DNA of 16,400 nucleotides, taken from assembly GCA_937877625.1 (NCBI GenBank), contig CALFJG010000027.1, positions 1 through 16,400 on the forward strand, given 5' to 3'. The position numbers and the translations under genes were made by a program. This stretch comes from an uncultured Prevotellaceae bacterium. Its GTDB lineage: Bacteria; Bacteroidota; Bacteroidia; Bacteroidales; Bacteroidaceae. Below the pieces are notes generated by a model. It was not told the DNA's origin and searched no databases. It saw nothing but the letters and a program-made list of their open reading frames with translations. This document shows positions 14,548-16,400 of this stretch, piece by piece; the stretch's first letter is position 1, and every line of letters starts with the position of its first letter.

Positions 14548-14693
14548 CGATAGAATTCATCGACAACAGACATCGGTTCCTCGAAGATGTGAAAGCATTG
14601 GGAAGAAAGAAACATTGTGCAAAGATAGGAAAAAGCAACCGCAGTGATCCAAATAACCCATTTTTGAAGCGATTAACAGTTGATTTTCAATAA
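14544..14693 (+). CDS. 49-codon ORF overlapping the RhuM stop (ATGA)
   Basis: An ATG at 14544 overlaps the RhuM stop codon, and the frame runs 49 codons to a TAA at 14691-14693. It starts MTIEFIDNRHRFLEDVKALG and ends FLKRLTVDFQ. The first ~23 residues look like ordinary protein; the rest comes from AT-rich sequence with a promoter-like box on the other strand (14620-14627), so it may be the 5' end of a second RhuM-operon gene that lost its remainder when the adjacent IS arrived. The ATGA overlap is the main support. It ends 1 base from the convergent transposase stop. I do not recognise a family. Confidence 0.45.
   Translation: MTIEFIDNRHRFLEDVKALGRKKHCAKIGKSNRSDPNNPFLKRLTVDFQ
14620..14627 (-). 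promoter_or_regulatory. Promoter-like -7 box facing antisense into RhuM
   Basis: The minus strand reads TATCTTTG, a full TAnnTTTG match, with TTTGG about 22 bases upstream. An ATG follows within ten bases on that strand, but it opens only a short frame antisense to the end of the RhuM gene. It may be a leftover promoter from a lost gene or IS. Confidence 0.35.
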
Positions 14694-14694
14694 T

Positions 14695-16059
14695 TTATAA
14701 ATTCACACAAAAAGTAGTGACGAAAACAGGAAGACTGGAGTAGTTGGCGATGACCTCATCCTTTTTCAGCGTAGTGTTGGTGACATAGCCCTTTATCCCG
14801 TCCCATGCGGCATCGGCCTCATGCTTCTCCATGTTGATGCTGATCGTCACTTCGCCCTCCATCCTGAGATATTTGTTGTACCCACGGTTGTTGATGTTCT
14901 GCTTCGTCAGCCTGCCGCTGGCTATCTTCTTCTGGAGTCTCGCCAGTCCGCGCTGTCGGTTGTGTGCATCCTTTCTGGCACGTTTCTCCGTGCATAACAG
15001 GACAAGCCGCACATCACCATCTTTCTCTATCTCCACTACATCACCATACTTTATGCCCAGAGAGAGAATCTGTTCCTTGACTTCCTCACTTTCCGACTTC
15101 GGCCTTGCGCCGATAATGTACTGGTAGCCATCCTTGGTGAGTTCCTCGATGTTGGCCTTGCTCAGCAGCCCCGCATCAGCCACTACAATTGGCTTGTCGA
15201 AGCCGAAGCGCGAGGCGAGCTTCCTGATCAGAGGTATCATGGTATGTCCCTCGGAGATGTTGCCCTCGTAAATCTCATAGCCGATAGGATTGCCTCCGCT
15301 GGCCACAAGCAACCCGAGGTATATCTGCGGGCAGGAGTGCTTACCGTCCTTCGAGAAGCCACACTTGCGCAGGTCGTCCTCCTCTGCTGACTCAAAATAC
15401 AGCGTGGTCATGTCGTAGAAGCAGACGGATATGTTGCCACCGACAATCTTCTTGGTGTATGAGTAGGCTATGTCCTCTATCCGGGTCTTGAAATCATCCG
15501 GCTTAAGCTTGGCTGGGGGCGTGGATGTGGGATAGTTTCCTCCCTCTGCGGTCTCGGAATTGCCGCCGTCATCGCTGCCATTCTCCTCTTCCTCCTTGCG
15601 ATAGCACAGATTATCGAGGAAACGGTATATCTGGTCAATGCTGTACCTCATATGCAGGTAACGCTCCATATAGTCCACGGTATTCAGCTTGCTGCCCGGG
15701 TTGAACAGGCGGCAGATGACAATGTTACGGAACATCCTGTTCTGTATCGCTCCGTAGCCGATTCGGTCGTATAGCGTGCCGAACACCAGCTCCGGGCCTG
15801 CCACCTGCACCTGAGCGTTGTTCAGGCTGCTGACGAAACCGTCTATCACGTCCTCCTCTTCATATATATGAGGCAGAGAAGGTCCCTCCATCTCTTGAAT
15901 AAAGGACGATGCCCGCTGCATCAGCTTCTCCATCGCTGCCGTGTCGTTGGGATAGGCGGAGCCAAGAGACTTCAGCACACGCTGTTTCCGGCTCTTTGTC
16001 TTCTGTACAACCTGCACGCTGACCGTGCCGGACTTGTTGGGCTTCTTGCGTATAAACAT
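14695..16059 (-). pseudogene. IS1634-family transposase, truncated at the C-terminus
   Basis: A 454-codon frame starting MFIRKKPNKSGTVSVQVVQK, as IS1634-family transposases do; full family members are about 550-600 residues. Two of the three DDE catalytic residues are visible: Asp in VCFYDMTTLYFES and Asp in KPIVVADAGLLSK. The protein follows the family through GYVTNTTLKKDEVIANYSSL, where members continue into the Tyr-Arg-Glu-Lys signature (WxIExAFR...K). Here it changes instead to PVFVTTFCVNL and stops. The catalytic Glu and the last ~100-140 residues are missing, so the enzyme is probably inactive. An acidic, Gly/Ser-rich insert (EEEENGSDDGGNSETAEGG) is present near residue 155. A promoter box lies at 16064-16071. 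No matching terminal inverted repeats were found. Confidence 0.85.
14722..14733. repeat. 12-base direct repeat at the transposase truncation point
   Basis: GAAAACAGGAAG here is repeated at 16156-16167, beyond the transposase start, followed in both by a similar ACTG/AACTG. The left copy sits exactly where the transposase loses similarity to its family. Confidence 0.6.
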
Positions 16060-16063
16060 AATG

Positions 16064-16071
16064 CAAAGTTA
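16064..16071 (-). promoter_or_regulatory. Promoter -7 box of the transposase gene
   Basis: The minus strand reads TAACTTTG, a full TAnnTTTG match, immediately upstream of the ATG at 16059, with a TTG about 19-20 bases further upstream as a -33 element. The transcript would be almost leaderless. Confidence 0.55.
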
Positions 16072-16155
16072 GCGCGGGACACCCAAATTTGCAAGTTTTT
16101 CGCTCGCAAATGCTTGATATTTAGGATAGTTTAATTTTGGAGACAGAGAAGCGCG

Positions 16156-16167
16156 GAAAACAGGAAG
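16156..16167. repeat. 12-base direct repeat, second copy
   Basis: GAAAACAGGAAG, identical to 14722-14733 and in the same orientation. Together with the base before it, it also contains CGGAAAACAGG, the complement of part of the 27-base repeat at 12906 and 16344. Confidence 0.55.
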
Positions 16168-16183
16168 AACTGAAAGCGCAGAA

Positions 16184-16250
16184 ACAAAAAGCAAGGGGCA
16201 AGAGAACGAGCGATGCAATTGCATGCCACCATATCTCTTGCCCCTTGCTT
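16184..16250 (-). terminator. Strong intrinsic terminator of the right-edge gene
   Basis: A perfect 17-bp inverted repeat (16189-16205 with 16234-16250; core GCAAGGGGCAAGAG) has a 28-base loop that itself holds the palindrome ATGCAATTGCAT. On the minus strand it is followed by five T residues (16188-16184). It begins 16 bases after the stop codon of the minus-strand gene at 16266, as expected for its terminator. Confidence 0.85.
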
Positions 16251-16265
16251 CTTATTCCCTACGGT

Positions 16266-16400
16266 CTAATACAGCAACATCAATCCGGCGTATGCTGCAA
16301 GGAAAATCATGTGGATTGGGTTTATTTTCACATATTTCGTTCCCACCTGTTTTCCGCGTTGGGACACCCACGTCTTATTGGGTGCTACTTTCGCCACCCG
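16266..16400 (-). CDS. 3' end of an unidentified minus-strand gene
   Basis: The minus-strand frame is open from the window edge to a TAG at 16266-16268, giving 44 codons. The visible end contains PNKTWVSQRGKQVGTKYVK and closes with a hydrophobic tail (INPIHMIFLAAYAGLMLLY) that may be a terminal membrane segment. The strong terminator 16 bases downstream supports a real gene. I do not recognise the family. The segment WVSQRGKQV is encoded by the 27-base repeat also found at 12906-12932, so part of this C-terminus may derive from a dispersed repeat. Confidence 0.6.
   Translation of the reverse strand, partial: RVAKVAPNKTWVSQRGKQVGTKYVKINPIHMIFLAAYAGLMLLY
16344..16370 (-). repeat. 27-base repeat, copy 2, inside the right-edge gene
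   Basis: Matches 12906-12932 at 26 of 27 positions. Here it lies in frame within a coding sequence and encodes WVSQRGKQV, against WVSHRGKQV in the same relative frame of the other copy. Confidence 0.85.

Noticed and set aside
1..16400. CRISPR array, rRNA operon or prophage
   Set aside because: No regularly spaced repeats, no rRNA sequence, and no phage structural or integrase genes were seen.

Overview
The window looks like chromosomal DNA of a Bacteroidales bacterium, most likely a Prevotellaceae member (Prevotella or a close relative). The reasons are: promoter-like sites matching the Bacteroidetes -7 consensus TAnnTTTG (before the tRNA, the helicase, the glycosyl hydrolase and the transposase), absence of clear Shine-Dalgarno sites, a subtilase ending in a type IX secretion (T9SS) sorting domain, a PIF1-type helicase with a C-terminal HTH domain, an IS1634-type transposase and a fused aspartokinase/homoserine dehydrogenase. 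The genus is inference only.

Left part (1-4054). An AbiEii-family nucleotidyltransferase toxin gene, cut by the window edge, runs rightwards and converges on a PIF1/RecD-like helicase gene on the minus strand. About 570 bases without a credible gene follow, holding the helicase promoter, a hairpin-rich block that looks like a dispersed repeat, and the promoter of a tRNA-Pro(UGG). A 13-bp-stem bidirectional terminator separates the tRNA from ndk.

Middle part (4086-11308), all minus strand. In transcription order: a family-10-type glycosyl hydrolase, a palindromic MITE-like element, thrA, a stand-alone AraC-type DNA-binding domain, a secreted S8 peptidase that starts 1 nt after the AraC-type stop codon, and ndk. 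No thrB or thrC lies beside thrA.

Right part (11309-16400) is accessory in character. It holds a divergently transcribed outer-membrane beta-barrel gene, a gene-poor stretch with repeats, a small ORF with no ATG start, a full-length RhuM-family gene overlapping (ATGA) a 49-codon ORF, and an IS1634-family transposase gene truncated before its catalytic glutamate. At the edge is the 3' end of an unidentified minus-strand gene with a strong intrinsic terminator. A 27-base repeat (26/27 identical) occurs both inside that terminal gene and in the intergenic repeat near 12.9 kb, and encodes the same short peptide in both.

I see no CRISPR array, rRNA or complete phage. The least explained parts are the palindromic element upstream of thrA, the coding 27-base repeat, and the RhuM plus overlapping small ORF pair next to the broken IS.
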